From positions 8,812,001-8,876,000 of the forward strand of contig NC_091671.1 of the NCBI RefSeq assembly GCF_042453785.1: 64,000 bases of DNA, in the 5' to 3' direction. The notes below the pieces were generated by a model. It was not told the origin of the DNA and searched no databases. It was given only the letters and a program-made list of their open reading frames with translations. The DNA is from Malus domestica. Lineage: Eukaryota > Streptophyta > Magnoliopsida > Rosales > Rosaceae. Every line of letters starts with the position of its first letter. The stretch's first letter is position 1. Made by a program: the position numbers and the translations under genes. Below are positions 45,101 through 57,123 of the stretch, in pieces.

Positions 45101-45324
45101 TCCCTGGGCGAGTTATTGAGATTGCAGATGCACCACTTCTTCAAGGAGGCTCGAACGAGAATCCCAATCAATGCAGTTCGAGAATTCATAAAGTTGAGGT
45201 GTGCTTGAGTTCAATATTTAGAATTGGAATTGCTTGTTCTGCTGAATCCGCAATAGATCGACTAAAGAATATCAATGATGCTGCATCTGAACTTCATTCC
45301 ATTAGGATTACTTTTCTTGGATAG
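42125..45324 (+). CDS. LRR receptor-like kinase, class XII (XA21/EFR/FLS2 type), non-RD, intact
   Basis: Two exons (42125-44843 and 44957-45324) join in phase to give 1028 residues. In order: signal peptide (about 1-24), LRR N-terminal cap with the paired cysteines in [10 protein letters not shown] (about 60-75), about twenty plant-type LRRs (LxGxIPxxLGxLxxL pattern, about 80-620), a membrane helix [20 protein letters not shown] (about 653-673), and a basic juxtamembrane SSRKKRKE. The kinase has glycine loop [11 protein letters not shown] (about 718), ATP lysine in VAVKVF (about 742), catalytic loop HCDLKPSN (about 850), DFG (about 870) and APE completed across the splice. Cys instead of Arg before the catalytic Asp makes it non-RD, the type typical of pattern-recognition immune receptors at the plasma membrane. 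The single intron in the kinase domain also fits class XII. No stop or shift is visible. The ligand cannot be told from sequence. It is the only intact member of a four-copy cluster. Confidence 0.95.
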
Positions 45325-45559
45325 AAACTCCTTTTTATGTGCTTTTGTGATAGAGAAATTTCGTGTACTGCCTATGTAAGTCTAGCTTTTATGTTACCAT
45401 AGTAGATGTGGAAGTTTGCAATGTAAATAATCACCAATGAGGTTCATTGTGTGAAGAGTGTATTACTACTTCTTGTACTTGGTATTTTTGTGTAATATTT
45501 ACATCGATTGAAGTCTAGTTCCCGAAGTTGTTGAATATTCACTTTGACAGATTCCAAAT

Positions 45560-46310
45560 TTTTGAAAGATTCATAACCTCAAGACCCTCAACATTCAATA
45601 AAATCATCTTGGAAGCTGTAAAGATGGTGAATTGAGTTTCCTATCAGACTTGACCACCATCAATGTAAGGTGTTTTCGAAAATCAAAGTGTTATTTCAAT
45701 TGTTGACACACTAGATTCTGCAAGGGAATTCCTAATCTCAAGCTGCCCAACTGCAAGTCTAAAGAGCTCCAAGAAAAGAAGATTAGCTTATAGCTTGAAA
45801 TTAATAATCCCTTTAGTATTCGGACTTGCTCTACTTTGCAAGTGTCATATGCTAATTTCTCAAAGCCGCCGATCGGTTTTCTTCAGCTAATTTGACCGGT
45901 ATTGGCAGTTTCGAGTTTGCATACAAAAGGGTTCTTTATACTGACAATAGAGCTCGACTTGTACTTGTAGCTATGAAGGTTTGAGAAATATCAAGCATCA
46001 AAATCTCATCAAGGTCATATCTGCATGTTTTCTCGATGATGATTTCAAGGCTCTAGTTTATGAGTTGAAGCACCAAAGGAGCTTAGAGGAGTGGTTGCAT
46101 CCCCCTTTTGTAATTGAAGAGGTAAGAGATCAATACATCCAAGAATTTAAAATCTTCTTCAAGGGCTAGATATTGTTATTGGTGTTGCTATTATGCACTG
46201 GATTATTTTCATAACTATTGTGAAACACCGATAGTTCATTATGATCTAAAGCCAAGCTATGTTCTTCTAAACACCAAGTTAACTGAACATGTTTATTGAA
46301 AGTGGACTAA
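45560..46310 (+). pseudogene. LRR receptor kinase relic downstream of the intact gene
   Basis: Short blocks follow the intact gene in order: an LRR piece ([12 protein letters not shown], near 45630), the region before the membrane helix (NLKLPNCKSKE, near 45745), part of the helix (LKLIIPLVFGLAL), SYANFSKPPI-like kinase start, a worn glycine loop (GIGSFEFAYKR), [32 protein letters not shown] and a catalytic-loop trace (near 46215). Large internal deletions, stops and shifts separate them. It is a tandem copy of the neighbouring gene that lost most of its LRR ectodomain. Confidence 0.88.
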
Positions 46311-46566
46311 AAGCATACTGTTACTTATATGAACTCCTCCATATAAGTAAAGGGAATTGGGTTCAAGTTGGTTGGTATGGACCGTATGGTTAATAGGGTC
46401 TGCAAATAGCCATTTTTAGTATAATTTTAACCCCAACTTTAAAGCCCACGGGCTATGACAAGTCAAGGTTTTCTAGCAATGTTGCTATTAATAGTCTTCC
46501 ATGTGCATTATGACTTCTAATCCAGTGGTTTCAGCAGTCGTTCTACCAATCTTGACAACGAAAGGG

Positions 46567-46743
46567 TTTTTATTTTTATTTTTTGAACAAATGATATTAT
46601 CTACACTAAGGAGAAGGGGATAGACTTAGCCTCACAATTGGCTAACAATAATGTTGTTCAAATTCGTCTTTGGCGAGAATCGAACCTAAGACCTCTCATT
46701 TATAAGTGAAGAGAATATCACTAGACCGTAATACTAAGTGGCA
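46567..46743 (-). mobile_element. tRNA-derived SINE
   Basis: On the minus strand the element starts TGCCACTTAGTATTACGG. It has an A-box-like GGTCTAGTGATATT and a B box GGTTCGATTCT (plus-strand 46677-46687) at tRNA spacing, and ends in an A-rich tail (TTTTATTTTTATTTTTT on the plus strand from 46567). Flanking GAAAGGG and GAAAGAG may be a worn target duplication. Confidence 0.75.
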
Positions 46744-47854
46744 TGAAAGAGTTTCTATTAAACCACCAAAAATGAAAATTCTCAGCCATTCATTAATGGA
46801 TTTGAATTTAGATTTATTACAATTGAAAGAGATTTATTTTTAGGGCAATCAATAGGATACTAACAAAATTGTTTTTAGAACAAAGATACGTCACGATAAT
46901 GTGACTTATAGCTGTGTCACTGGCCTTTTCACTTATTGTCCTATCTTTAACGCACTCCAATTAATATCACCCACTAATTGTTAGTATTTAATGAATCTCA
47001 TCATAAATTGTTACCCAAAATATTAATTATCAGAGCAAATAAACTTGATTGAGTTATAAATTTATCGTGACCCAGTTGGCATGGTTAGGAGAAAAATCAA
47101 TTTTGTTCATAATTTTCATGTCTTCCAAGTAAACATGGGGCTATAAGTGAAGTTCCAAAGGATACGGTAGTGTAATTTGGTTATTGAATTGTCTCCTCCA
47201 ATTTGCATGCATGCTGTAGGTGACTGACTCCCAAATAATTCTCGTTACCAAGCAAATTAAATACCATTAATTAAGAGCTTAAAAACCCTTTAATTATTAC
47301 CTCTCTATTTTGCTTTTGCAATTAGGAAACTTACCCCTTTTGCGTACAATATTATAGGAATATTCTTGTTCTCCACACTCAAATAATGGTGATGTTCATT
47401 ACTTTATTTATCACCGTTATATGAGTTTAATCCCAGACACAAATCTCAAAATTTAAACTCATCCATCAGTAATAAATAAGGTGGTAAGCATTACCACCAC
47501 TTGAGGGTGATGACTAAAAATCACCCTAATAATATAAGAGGTAGTTAAGTTAGTTGGTGTGGTAGTTGGTCTTTAGCAAGCTCATTATAGAAAAGAAGAA
47601 TTTGGGTACTTCAGCCGTTTTGCATAAGAAAAAGAAAGAAAGGGGCATTTGATGTTTGGACAGACACAATGATGGTGCTAGCTACCTGCTCCTCGGTGTT
47701 TTTCAAAAGAAAATAAAAAAAATGAGAAAAGGCTAATTTGCACCCGTTGGATATTATGATGCCAATTTGCTTGGTTGAGAACTTGTGGCTTTTCTAATGG
47801 AGATTGCGTAAATGTGCAAACAATTTGTTAATGGTTGTGCAAAATAAGTTTCAT
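46744..47854. other. Intergenic AT-rich DNA, no gene seen
   Basis: No exon, inverted-repeat element or LTR could be recognised between the SINE and the Helitron end. Confidence 0.45.
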
Positions 47855-47885
47855 ACTAGAAAAAATGCCCGCGCTCCACCACGGG
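47855..47885 (-). mobile_element. Helitron 3' terminus on the minus strand
   Basis: Read on the minus strand: CCCGTGGTGGAGCGCGGG (stem CCCG/CGGG), then CATTTTTT and CTAGT ending at 47855. This is the same terminal design as at 9984-10014 but a different sequence. The element extends to the right. Its 5' end was not found. The VARICOSE exon at 49370 and further exon-like pieces up to about 52.7 kb lie inside the expected body on the same strand. Confidence 0.78.
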
Positions 47886-49369
47886 TTTTGAAATTGTAAC
47901 CCATAATTTAACATACCCATTTCTAAATTATTCAGAAATAAATCAGAGAAAACTTCAAGTAGAAGAAAAATGAGTTCTCAATCAGAGAAAACTTCAATTT
48001 CATGCAGGTTTTTTTGTTCTAATTTCAGGGCTTAACAATGCAAGATTGGAATTTGCATTTGGTTCAAAGAAGAAAGATAAACTAATAAGCAAAATGAACT
48101 AAAAATTCAAACCCATAAATCCGAAATTAGCAATGTTATTTCTTACCCCCCCCAACAAAAAAACAATCCAAATCTTAGTGGTTACATTCATTAGTCAAGC
48201 ACTCAACCACTCAGGCACATCGACTACAACTTGGGAATGTTACGCAAATCTTAGGCAGCTTCAATCATTAAATTTGAGTTGGAAGAAGCTCTGTTACCTG
48301 CTCTGCTAGTTGAGGAGTGTCACCAAATTCAGCACTATCATCAGCATCAACACATTTCACACACTCCCGCCTCCAAAACATTTCACAAAATCGAAAACCA
48401 AATGAGATTATGTAGCAGAAAAGAATGACGGAAAAATAGATTAAGAAAAACAATTAATATTAAATATAGAGGATGAATGATGTTGTCCAATAAATAAGAC
48501 AGCTGCATATATTTCTCGACCATGAGAAAACATCAAATTAATAGAGGCATTAATCCTAAGTTTTCCATTCATTGTTGTCGGTCTAAACTTGATGACATAT
48601 TGTAAAGTCCTCTTACATACAGATTAATGAAATAATAATTTATTTCCATGAGTTATTTGATTTTGCAAATTCAAAATAATTGAAGAATACTGAAAATTAC
48701 TAAACCCCATCACAACATCCCATTAGCCATTAGTGAAAAATCAAAGACAAAAATAAATTACTATCTTTCTAAGCATCCAAAGATAGCATACCCAAAATAC
48801 CAAATTCAACTCCAATATAATAAAAAATTAAAAAACAAATTAGCCAAATTGGAATAGTTAGATCAAATAAAGATTTAAGTCAACCAATTACACAAAATAA
48901 TTCATGCAAAGTAGGCTCCTAAGAAAATATACCACTATGGTAGTGGAGGAGGCCCAGGCTCAAACAGTGGAGGACAGCAGCATTTAAATATACTGCAGCA
49001 GCACGGAATCCACGACCTGCATAATCAAAACCAAAATTTTAAAATTTATATTTAAATTTAAATTTGAAAAAAAAAATGCAGTAGAATTGCATAATGAGAA
49101 ATTCTCCAATGTGGATAAATTAATCTTGCAGGATGTGATCAGTTGTATTGGGCTGGCAACCGGCTTATGCTCAAATCCCACTAAATTTATCATACACCCT
49201 TCCAACTACAATTCAAAGGAAGAAGTTCCAAGTCCATGCATAATGTTTGCTCAACTAAAATAAATTGCTTTTCATGATTAAAATAGCCAACCAACCAACA
49301 CTCATTTGATAAAATTGAACATTTGGAGTTACATATCCACATATTCCACATATTTAAGATCGAACAAAC
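47886..49369. other. Putative Helitron interior, mostly AT-rich
   Basis: One exon-like minus-strand stretch near 48296-48345 encodes DDSAEFGDTPQLAEQ followed by a GTAACA donor. I cannot assign it. Otherwise no gene is visible. Confidence 0.4.
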
Positions 49370-49534
49370 CTTCTCATGAAGACCACCCAAAGGTCCATTA
49401 GTGAGTAGTGTGACCAGAGGATTTACTGCACTTGAGTTTCCTCATGCAGCTGCAAGAGCTATGAGCTTACGTTGACCGTCAGCCACTTCTCCGCTTAAGG
49501 TTTGAGTCACCGATGATGCAGAATTAATAGCTTC
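49370..49534 (-). pseudogene. VCS: VARICOSE (EDC4-like mRNA decapping scaffold) exon with stop
   Basis: A 165-nt exon on the minus strand, from a TTCTTTGCAG acceptor to a GTTTGT donor. It encodes EAINSASSVTQTLSGEVADG, QRKLIALAAA, a stop, then GNSSAVNPLVTLLTNGPLGG and LHEK. This matches the C-terminal region of VARICOSE, the scaffold of the plant cytoplasmic decapping complex, where the family has GANSxxxNPLVTQLSNGPLG. The stop replaces a Gly codon (GGA to TGA). No neighbouring VCS exon is present, so it is an isolated captured exon. Confidence 0.8.
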
Positions 49535-51568
49535 CTGCAAAGAAGTGAAAAAATGTGAGTAATTACACTTTTCTCAATTGATTAAAACATCATCCGATGG
49601 TGTTTTCTAGGCTTTTTTTTTTCCTTCCTTTCGCAGGCCATTATTTCATTAGCCATCTGCAGAATTGCAATTGATAGAATCGGTGTTCATTGAAATAATC
49701 ATAACACTTCACAACACAATGGCAGCAATTTATACAAATTCTAACAACAAATTGTCAAAAGATTACAAAACATTGTTTTATTTACCTGAAGAAAAATGAC
49801 AAAATATTGTTTTACTTAGTTACCTTTTAGAAAATTAGAATGACATTGAAAATGCTTCTACCATTCAAATTTCAAATATCATATGCCAGATTGAAATCTA
49901 AAACCTAAACTTTGAATTCAAAACTATTCACATGTGGAATAAATTGTGATGGCTCAAAATATTCTTATGATCCAATTGTATATGGAAAATGCCTGAAAGT
50001 AATCCATGCCCTTCTCAAAAATACCTGCCAAGAAAAGAAATTAAAATATTAGGCATATGATATGAGTGCAAGCTTACAGAAACTTTGTTTTTGTACACTT
50101 CTTCCTTCAATGATAGTTTGTTTCTTATCCAGAGAAATAAAATGTCAATGATACTCACAAGTGCAAAATGCTAATCCTATGGTCTAAAGCTAACTGAGTT
50201 AGTGTAAAATCCCTAATTTCACTGCATTTGGATTGATCACAGTTTGTGACTTGTTAAACTTGATATCTCCTTGTACATTTTGGGAACTTGACAGCTTAAA
50301 GAAGTGCTCATAAAAGCAAATTACACAATATCTACTAAAAACTTAGAGAAGGGACTCAATTAGTCAACAAACAGGTGTCTCACACTTAAATATTAAAGAC
50401 CAAAGAGAGAAAACCAAGCCGAACTCTTCAAAATTCGTTGGCACACATGCTTCACTAGCTCAATTGAATGTATAATGCATACTTGAATACAACAATTCGA
50501 ACAATTGTTAGAGATTGACACAAGCCTCCAAACTTGAAAAAATTTGAAACCTTAAGAAAGCAGAACCTGTTTTCCTTCATATTTGTGCTGTTTCAATTAG
50601 CTTATCTCGCTACCACTTGATTCATTAGTTCTAAAGGAAGTGCTAATCACTACGAAAATAGCTTTATAACAGTTGATTATCTCTAAAACGAAGAGGGAAA
50701 ATATAGAAATACTATTTGTACTCAAAATCCCAAATGTGTAACACATGGTTGTAATCTACCCTAATTTCAAATTTTAAAATTCGACACAAAAATGAAATTT
50801 GGAATGATTAGTAGGGAAATAAGAGAGAGAAGTGTGAGCGAATATACCCATGAGGCCTTTGGATCCGAGTTCAGAGCTGGAAGTGGCAAAGGTTGCAAAC
50901 CCAGAGCATGGAAGAAGCAGGAAGGATTTTCCTCTGTGCTGCCTCATGCACGTGTCTTCTACTATTTATCCAAGCATTGACTGTGTCAAATATTGGGTAG
51001 TAGGTAATCTTAAAAATGATATAATCATATAGACATAACTTTGTTCAATCTTTCAGGATCTTAGCAACATGTCTTTTGTTTCATGACTTCTCAACAAAAG
51101 ATGTGGCATCAACAATATTTGTGATGTTAATTTTGAATCATGTCTCTATTTTAGATTGTGAGAGAGAGAGAGAGAGCATGATTTAAGCGGGAACTATCTC
51201 TGACAATTTTCCTATCTAGCAAATGGTTAAGACAGAAAAATCAATCTTCGATATAGAAAACATCCTGAGCTTATAAAAACCACCAAATCAATCTTTGATA
51301 CAGAAAAATCAATCTTAGAAAAATTAATCTTTGATATAGAAAACATCCTATCTAGCAAATGCTTTTTTATGTGCTTGTTTGCAACACGGCATATTTATTG
51401 CTTTCCAGGGTATAAATGGCTGTCAAACAAAATGAAAAAGAAGTTAAAGACTTCCAACAATGGAGAGCATACCAACATCTTATGTGATCAAGGGCAACAC
51501 TATAAAAGCATGCAGGAATTAAAGAGATGAGATTGGTGGTTAGTGGCATATTTTGATTAGCATTACCT
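49535..51568. other. Putative Helitron interior with one unassigned exon-like piece
   Basis: The part 50830-50960 contains GC-richer sequence, unlike its AT-rich surroundings, which on the minus strand reads SSMLWVCNLCHFQL before a stop. It may be another captured exon. I cannot name it. A GA run lies near 51160-51180, and short near-repeats (AATCAATCTTCGATATAGAA type) occupy 51238-51345. Confidence 0.4.
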
Positions 51569-51950
51569 CCAAGATAAGTCGACATCTCTGATCATATGGG
51601 AATCTACAACGCATGGATTTCCTGTAGATATCTTTTGCATCATCATAGTCATTATCAAAAAGGTAAACATGATCACATGTTTCAGAACATCATCCAGAAC
51701 ACGCGTATACACACCCCAATTGCAAACTCTGCAATGAAAAGGACCAAAATAAAATAAAAACTTTAGTTAAACTAAAACAATTACAAAATGCAAAATTCAG
51801 TTCTTTCTTTTTTCTTGTGTCAAAATTAAATTATAATAACAAACCTTCATAAATGCATCAATTTCTGCATCCGGCCTTATGTTCCTTTCCCTCTCTAACC
51901 GTACCAAACCATTCATGTATGCCATTGCTTCAGCATAAAACGATTGACAA
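51569..51950 (-). pseudogene. Two exon-like pieces of an unassigned plant gene
   Basis: Reading leftward, the first piece (about 51950-51846) encodes AEAMAYMNGLVRLERERNIR and PDAEIDAFMK before a GTTTGT donor. The second (about 51665-51569) encodes DNDYDDAKDIYRKSMRCRFP and YDQRCRLILE before GTAATG. Order, strand and donors fit two consecutive exons of one gene. I do not recognise the family; the repeat-like helices suggest a helical-repeat protein, but that is only an impression. Both pieces are free of stops. They lie in the expected body of the Helitron ending at 47855. Confidence 0.5.
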
Positions 51951-53226
51951 AAACAGGGGAAGGATATCAGCAGTGCTCGATTGAGTACATGAAATCAATT
52001 GCTGGAATTAAGAATATATGCGCATTGAAGGTAACGAAATTGCAATTAACAGGAACACACCTGCATAGGCTTCGCTTGCATCTTGTCATCCAGCTGTAAA
52101 ATCCAATGTTTCTCTTACGGAAGCTCTGGAAAATGATCATTTGTTTGGTGGATTTATGCCCCAAAATTTGAACACCAGAGTTTCCTGAAAGCAAAAAAGA
52201 CTGAAATCGGAGACGGTCACACGCAGCATCCGAGCACACATACAAAACCCCCAAAAATTACAAAAATGCTAATAGATTCATTTTCCAACCCTCAAATCAA
52301 TTTCCCCACAAAACCAAAAACAAAAGGTTAGTTTGCTCCCCTCGGAAGCAAAGGGAATGAAAGAAAGGAAGAGCAAAATAAAAGAGAACGGGGAGTCTAA
52401 ACCTGGACACCAAGCATAATAAGTACAACTACTGCCAAAACCATTTGTTAGATGATATGAAATATGAATCATGAACATATACGCAATAAAGTTTCCCTTA
52501 TGGAATCCTCAGATAATCTGGTACAGATTGGATCACCTAGAGATGAAGAAACAATAGTCCTACCAGTATAGAAGCATGCAAAAGAAGCTCTAAGAATTAT
52601 AAAAACATCGTCCTCCATACCTGATAAAATATCTCAGGCTGCGAGGTGCAACCATTTGCAGTTCATTTATCTGCGTCCCACACCATGCAGCTTTGCTAAT
52701 GACCAACAAATTCATACTGCAGCGCATAGAGAAAAATGCAACTGCACATAAACTCTTAACTACATTGAAAGTCATGATATCAAAGCAGTGATGAAACTTC
52801 TTCACATGATATCATTTTGAACCATACCAAAGCATGTGAATTCTATGTGATTTTGTTAAGAGTAAATGTTCATTTTCTATGTTGTATATATCCATGTGCC
52901 AACTTCAGATCTACTAATTTTGAGAGAAGGAGAAATAATTATGACATTTTTCTATGCATGACGATAATAAATATGACTCATAAATAGTTTTGACCTTAAA
53001 CAAAAGAAAATGCTTAGGAAAATCAAATTTAACAGAGGTCCATACCCTTCAATCTCAGCCACGTGATCCTAACCTTAGATAGATATTTCCGTCATTTTAG
53101 CACCCTAAGGGCCGGCCCTATGTAGAATCTAGGAAAGCCCATCAAACACATGATGGGCAGCCCAAAACAAAGTAACCCAACCCACAAAACACACTAACCC
53201 ACCCAGCCCCAATTTGATGGCATCGG
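51951..53226. other. Unassigned DNA, one more exon-like piece
   Basis: At about 52622-52720, minus strand, SKAAWCGTQINELQMVAPRS precedes a plausible donor. No family assignment. The rest is AT-rich. Confidence 0.35.
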
Positions 53227-53275
53227 ACAGAACACAATGGCGTTCTAAGATTCATATAGCCGATCCCACTCAGTG
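53227..53275 (+). repeat. Isolated LINE 3'-end fragment
   Basis: ACACAATGGCGTTCTAAGAT and TCATATAGCCGATCCCACTC match the last coding bases of the LINE found at 31480-31520 and 57610-57655. It sits only 60 bp before block B begins, so the two block ends may once have been head-to-tail. Confidence 0.8.
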
Positions 53276-53536
53276 ACTTGGATTTTCCAAGTCTCCAACC
53301 GAGAAGTTTTCCTCACTCGGGAAATTAAGGGAACACTACCTCAACCTATATGCTCCACTCACAAAGCTTCAACATACAAGCTTTAACAAAAGAAAATTCA
53401 AAGAACTTAGCGAAGAAGGCTTTGGTGTATTTAACACAATACGTTGAAATGAAGGAAATCTTATTTATTGATATCCCCGATAAGTTACAAATATGTACAT
53501 ATACTTGAGTCAAAATAAACAAACAAGAGGGAGCCT

Positions 53537-54217
53537 TCACAAAGGTTGCTTAGGAGAAGTCTCAGCAGTCGGTAGAGCCCCAGAAAGAGAAGGCACCGGA
53601 GGGGGATGATTCGGAGCCTCAGTACTGGACAGAACCCTAGAAGGAGGAGGCATCAGAGGTTGATCATTTGGAGCTTCATTACGCGGTACAGCCCCAGAAG
53701 ACGAAGGCAATAAATGCCTTTGGAACAAACCCACAAATCTCTGATGATCAAGTAAAACCTGACCATCAGATTCCTTCATCTGGTCAAGCTTCCTCTTCAT
53801 GTTTGTAGCATAGTCATGTGCGAGCCGGTGCAACTGTTTATTCTCATGCTTGAGCCCTCTAATCTCCTGTTTGAGACTCATCACTTCAGCCGCCAATGAT
53901 TCAACTTGGCGGGTTCGAGCAAATAGGCGTTGGGCCATATTAGACACAGAACCTGCACACTGAACACTAAGAGCCAGAGAATCCTTAACAGCCAACTCAT
54001 TAGACCGTTTGGAAAGTAGTCTGTTATCTTTGGGAGTGAGAAGGTTCCTGGCCACTACCGCAGCGGTCATATCATTCTTCATCACGGAATCCCCAACGGT
54101 AAGAGGACCAGTAGGGGAGACGAAGGATGGGTGCCATATGTTGTCTGGAAAAGGCGGGGCTGCCTCTTCAACAAGGTTCAAGTCAAAACGACGGTCGGAG
54201 GGGCCAGACATTTTCAA
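53537..54217 (-). CDS. Coiled-coil protein of the composite retroelement, 226 aa (block B)
   Basis: Same length and start as the block A protein (27553-28233), with eight amino-acid differences, seven of them in the N-terminal third or the proline-rich tail and none in the coiled coil. The central segment VKDSLALSVQCAGSVSNMAQ through the leucine-rich helices is identical. The function is unknown; a gag-like structural role is a guess. Being open in both copies makes it a better candidate for a real protein than most frames in this window. Confidence 0.6.
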   Translation of the reverse strand: MKMSGPSDRRFDLNLVEEAAPPFPDNIWHPSFVSPTGPLTVGDSVMKNDMTAAVVARNLLTPKDNRLLSKRSNELAVKDSLALSVQCAGSVSNMAQRLFARTRQVESLAAEVMSLKQEIRGLKHENKQLHRLAHDYATNMKRKLDQMKESDGQVLLDHQRFVGLFQRHLLPSSSGAVPRNEAPNDQPLMPPPSRVLSSTEAPNHPPPVPSLSGALPTAETSPKQPL

Positions 54218-54344
54218 AGGTGTTGAAGAGAGAAGAGGTCGGACAAATCAAGATCTTAGAAGTGCAAGAATGGAGCTTCTACTGGTGGATATTCAAGTGT
54301 GCTTTGGAACTTAATGTCTGCCCCTATAAAAATCTGCACTCGAT

Positions 54345-54590
54345 GAAGCTTCAGAAATCGAAGAGGCGCCTGCTCAGAAATCGAAGAGGCGTTTGCTTTC
54401 TCAAAAGCTGGGTTGCTCAGAGACCACGAGGGTCGATCTCAGAAATCGAAGAGGCGTTTGCTTTCTCAAAAGCTGGGCTGCTCAAAGACCACGAAGGCCG
54501 ATCTCAGAAATCGAAGAGGCTTGCTTTCTCAAAAGCTGGGCTGCTCAGAGACCACGAGGGCCGATCTCAGAAATCGAAGAGGCACCTACT
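54345..54590. repeat. Minisatellite 1 of block B
   Basis: Same 65-bp unit as at 28360-28600, with about the same copy number and slightly better preserved ATCGAAGAGGC cores. Confidence 0.9.
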
Positions 54591-54899
54591 TTTCCAGCCC
54601 TGTCAGCACCTGTCACACGCACACTCAGCTTTGCGGAAATTATGGGCATTCTATCGAAGATTTCTGGCGAAGTAGAAAGCACATGAATCGTACTGTTCAA
54701 TCACCCACTTCCCACACGCAACAGTAGCTCATGGGTACCACATATAACTTTGCCAAAGTTCTCTGACAAAGTTGAGACACGTGAAGCTTGCAGCTCCCAC
54801 TACATCGCTCTAACCAAGAAGGGTAAAAGATTAGCAAAGAAACAACACTAACAAAGTTTAGACACATAAATTTTGAAGGTCTAGCTACCATATTATTAC

Positions 54900-55665
54900 C
54901 CACAAGGGTAAAGGAACAGTACCACTGCTGGATAATTGGAAAGTCCCGGTGTGTCAACCTCTGTGCTTCGTGGCAAGGTAGACTAGCAAACATGCCCAAC
55001 CTTTACTCACATTCGAGAAAACACTCCCAACAAGATTGCTTGCTCCAAAATCGAAGAGGCACCGCCCTCCGAATCTCGAGAGCCAGACTCCTAACATGAT
55101 TACTTTCTCAAAAATCGAAGAGAGGGTAAAGGAACAGTACCACTGCTGGATAATTGGAAAGTCCCTGTGTGTCAACCTCTGTGCTTCGTGGCAAGGTAGA
55201 CTAGCAAACATGCCCAACCTTTACTCACATTCGAGAAAACACTCCCAACAAGATTGTTTGCTCCAAAATCGAAGAGGCACCGCCCTCCGAATCTCGAGAG
55301 CTAGACTCCCAACATGATTACTTTCTCAAAAATCGAAGACACCGCTCTCCGAATCTCGAGAGCCAGACCCCCAGTAGGATTGCTTTCTCAAAAATTGAAG
55401 AGGCATCGTTCTCCGAATCTCGAGAGCCAGACCCCCAGTAAGATTGCTTTCTCAAAAATCGAAGAGGCATCATCGCCCTCCGAATCTCGAGAGCCAGACT
55501 CCCAACATGATTACTTTCTCAAAAATCGAAGACACCGCTCTCCGAATCTCGAGAGCCAGACCCCCAGTAGGATTGCTTTCTCAAAAATCGAAGAGGCATC
55601 GTTCTCCGAATCTCGAGAGTCAGATCCCCGACAGGATTGCTTGTTCGAACCGAAGAGGCACCACT
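54900..55665. repeat. Minisatellite 2 of block B, expanded
   Basis: Same 63-bp units and 205-bp duplication as in block A, but about 200 bp longer. The units alternate between an AACATGATTACTTT version and an AGTAGGATTGCTTT version, which suggests that a two-unit segment was reduplicated here. Confidence 0.88.
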
Positions 55666-57123
55666 TTCCCAACTTCAAGAGCTGGATCTCCTTGGATAAA
55701 GCTTGTCTGTAATCTTCACACGCAACATCAGCTTTCCAGATACCACAGACCACTTTTTCAAAGTGCTCTGACAGAGTTAAAACTTGTGAAGCTGGCAGCT
55801 CCCACTACCGTGCTATGACCAAGCAGGGTAAAGGAATAGCATTATTACTTGATGTTAGGGAGACTCCTATATATGTCGACCTCCATCCCCAACGGACATG
55901 CAGACCTGCAAAAATGCTCAACCCTTCCTCTTATCTGAGAGGGCACTCCCAATGAAGCCTTTCGAAATATTCAGCTTTCTTTCCCCCCGATAATACCTCT
56001 GTAAACAAGCTATACTAGAGCAAGAATATCTCATATCATCAGGGTTAAAAGCAAGAGTATCCCATATCATGCTTTTTCCCTGTCTTTTCTTTTGGCCTTG
56101 TTCTTACCTGCAAGACAAGGAGAAAGAGAGCAATCAGTCAGCACTTGGAATCAAGCTTCCAGCCAGGAACTGACTGCCTGGAACCCCTTACCTGATTACT
56201 TACCTGGCATTGCTCTTGAGTACTCATCTTCAACACCTTATGCTTCCAGGGAAGATCCCGCATCTGCCTGAGGAACAGATAGGGCAAGTAAGAAGGATAC
56301 AAGGAAGCATGTGGAGACAAGCGTAACAGCACACGTGCCGATACATCCATTACTCTGTCAAAAGCAAAAGTATCCCATATCAGCAGGGTCGAACGTACTC
56401 TAGATTTGATGGACTTGTTTTGACCCTCAAATTCTTCAGTCGGCCTTATCTCTGGAGGAAACCAGAAAACCCTCCAGCCCAGTTCAAGAATAAGCCTGTG
56501 GAAAGTTACTTCTTCAAGAGCAAAAGTATCCCATATCATCTCTTCTCATTTTTCTTATCTTTATCCTTCATGCTGCCTGCAAGATAGGGAGAATGTGAAC
56601 AATCAGCCGGAGCTCTGATTGCTTACCTTGTCTGTCACCTCTTTCAGCAGATCCCCTAGCTCGGCGACTTGGGGGACTCCTACTACATGGTTTGTATCGC
56701 GCTTGACCAAGCCTGAAACTACAAGTAAGCTTCAAGTGACATTGATACATTACCTTGTGCATCTCCATCAGTTACAGATACCACCCCTGGATAGAGGAAG
56801 AGTACTTCCAGAGAAGATGCCACATCTACCTATGAGATAGATAAGGAAAGTCAAGACGATACCACACTCCAGTACTAAGAAGTTTCGTGGTTACGAGATC
56901 ATTCTCCCACAATATTTCCTAATGTCATTTGTACTAAATCATTCACTTGTACTCACTAAAGGAGAGCTTGAACCTATGTACTTGTGTAAACCCTTCACAA
57001 TTAATGAGAACTCCTCTATTCCGTGGACGTAGCCAATCTGGGTGAACCACGTACATCTTGTGTTTGCTTTCCTATCTCTATCCATTTATATACTTATCCA
57101 CACTAATGACCGGAGCAATCTAG

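Noticed and set aside
51846-51950. Similarity of RPDAEIDAFMK to the PDR-type ABC transporter motif KPDPDIDAFMK
   Set aside because: The preceding and following residues do not fit an ABC transporter, so I left the gene unassigned.
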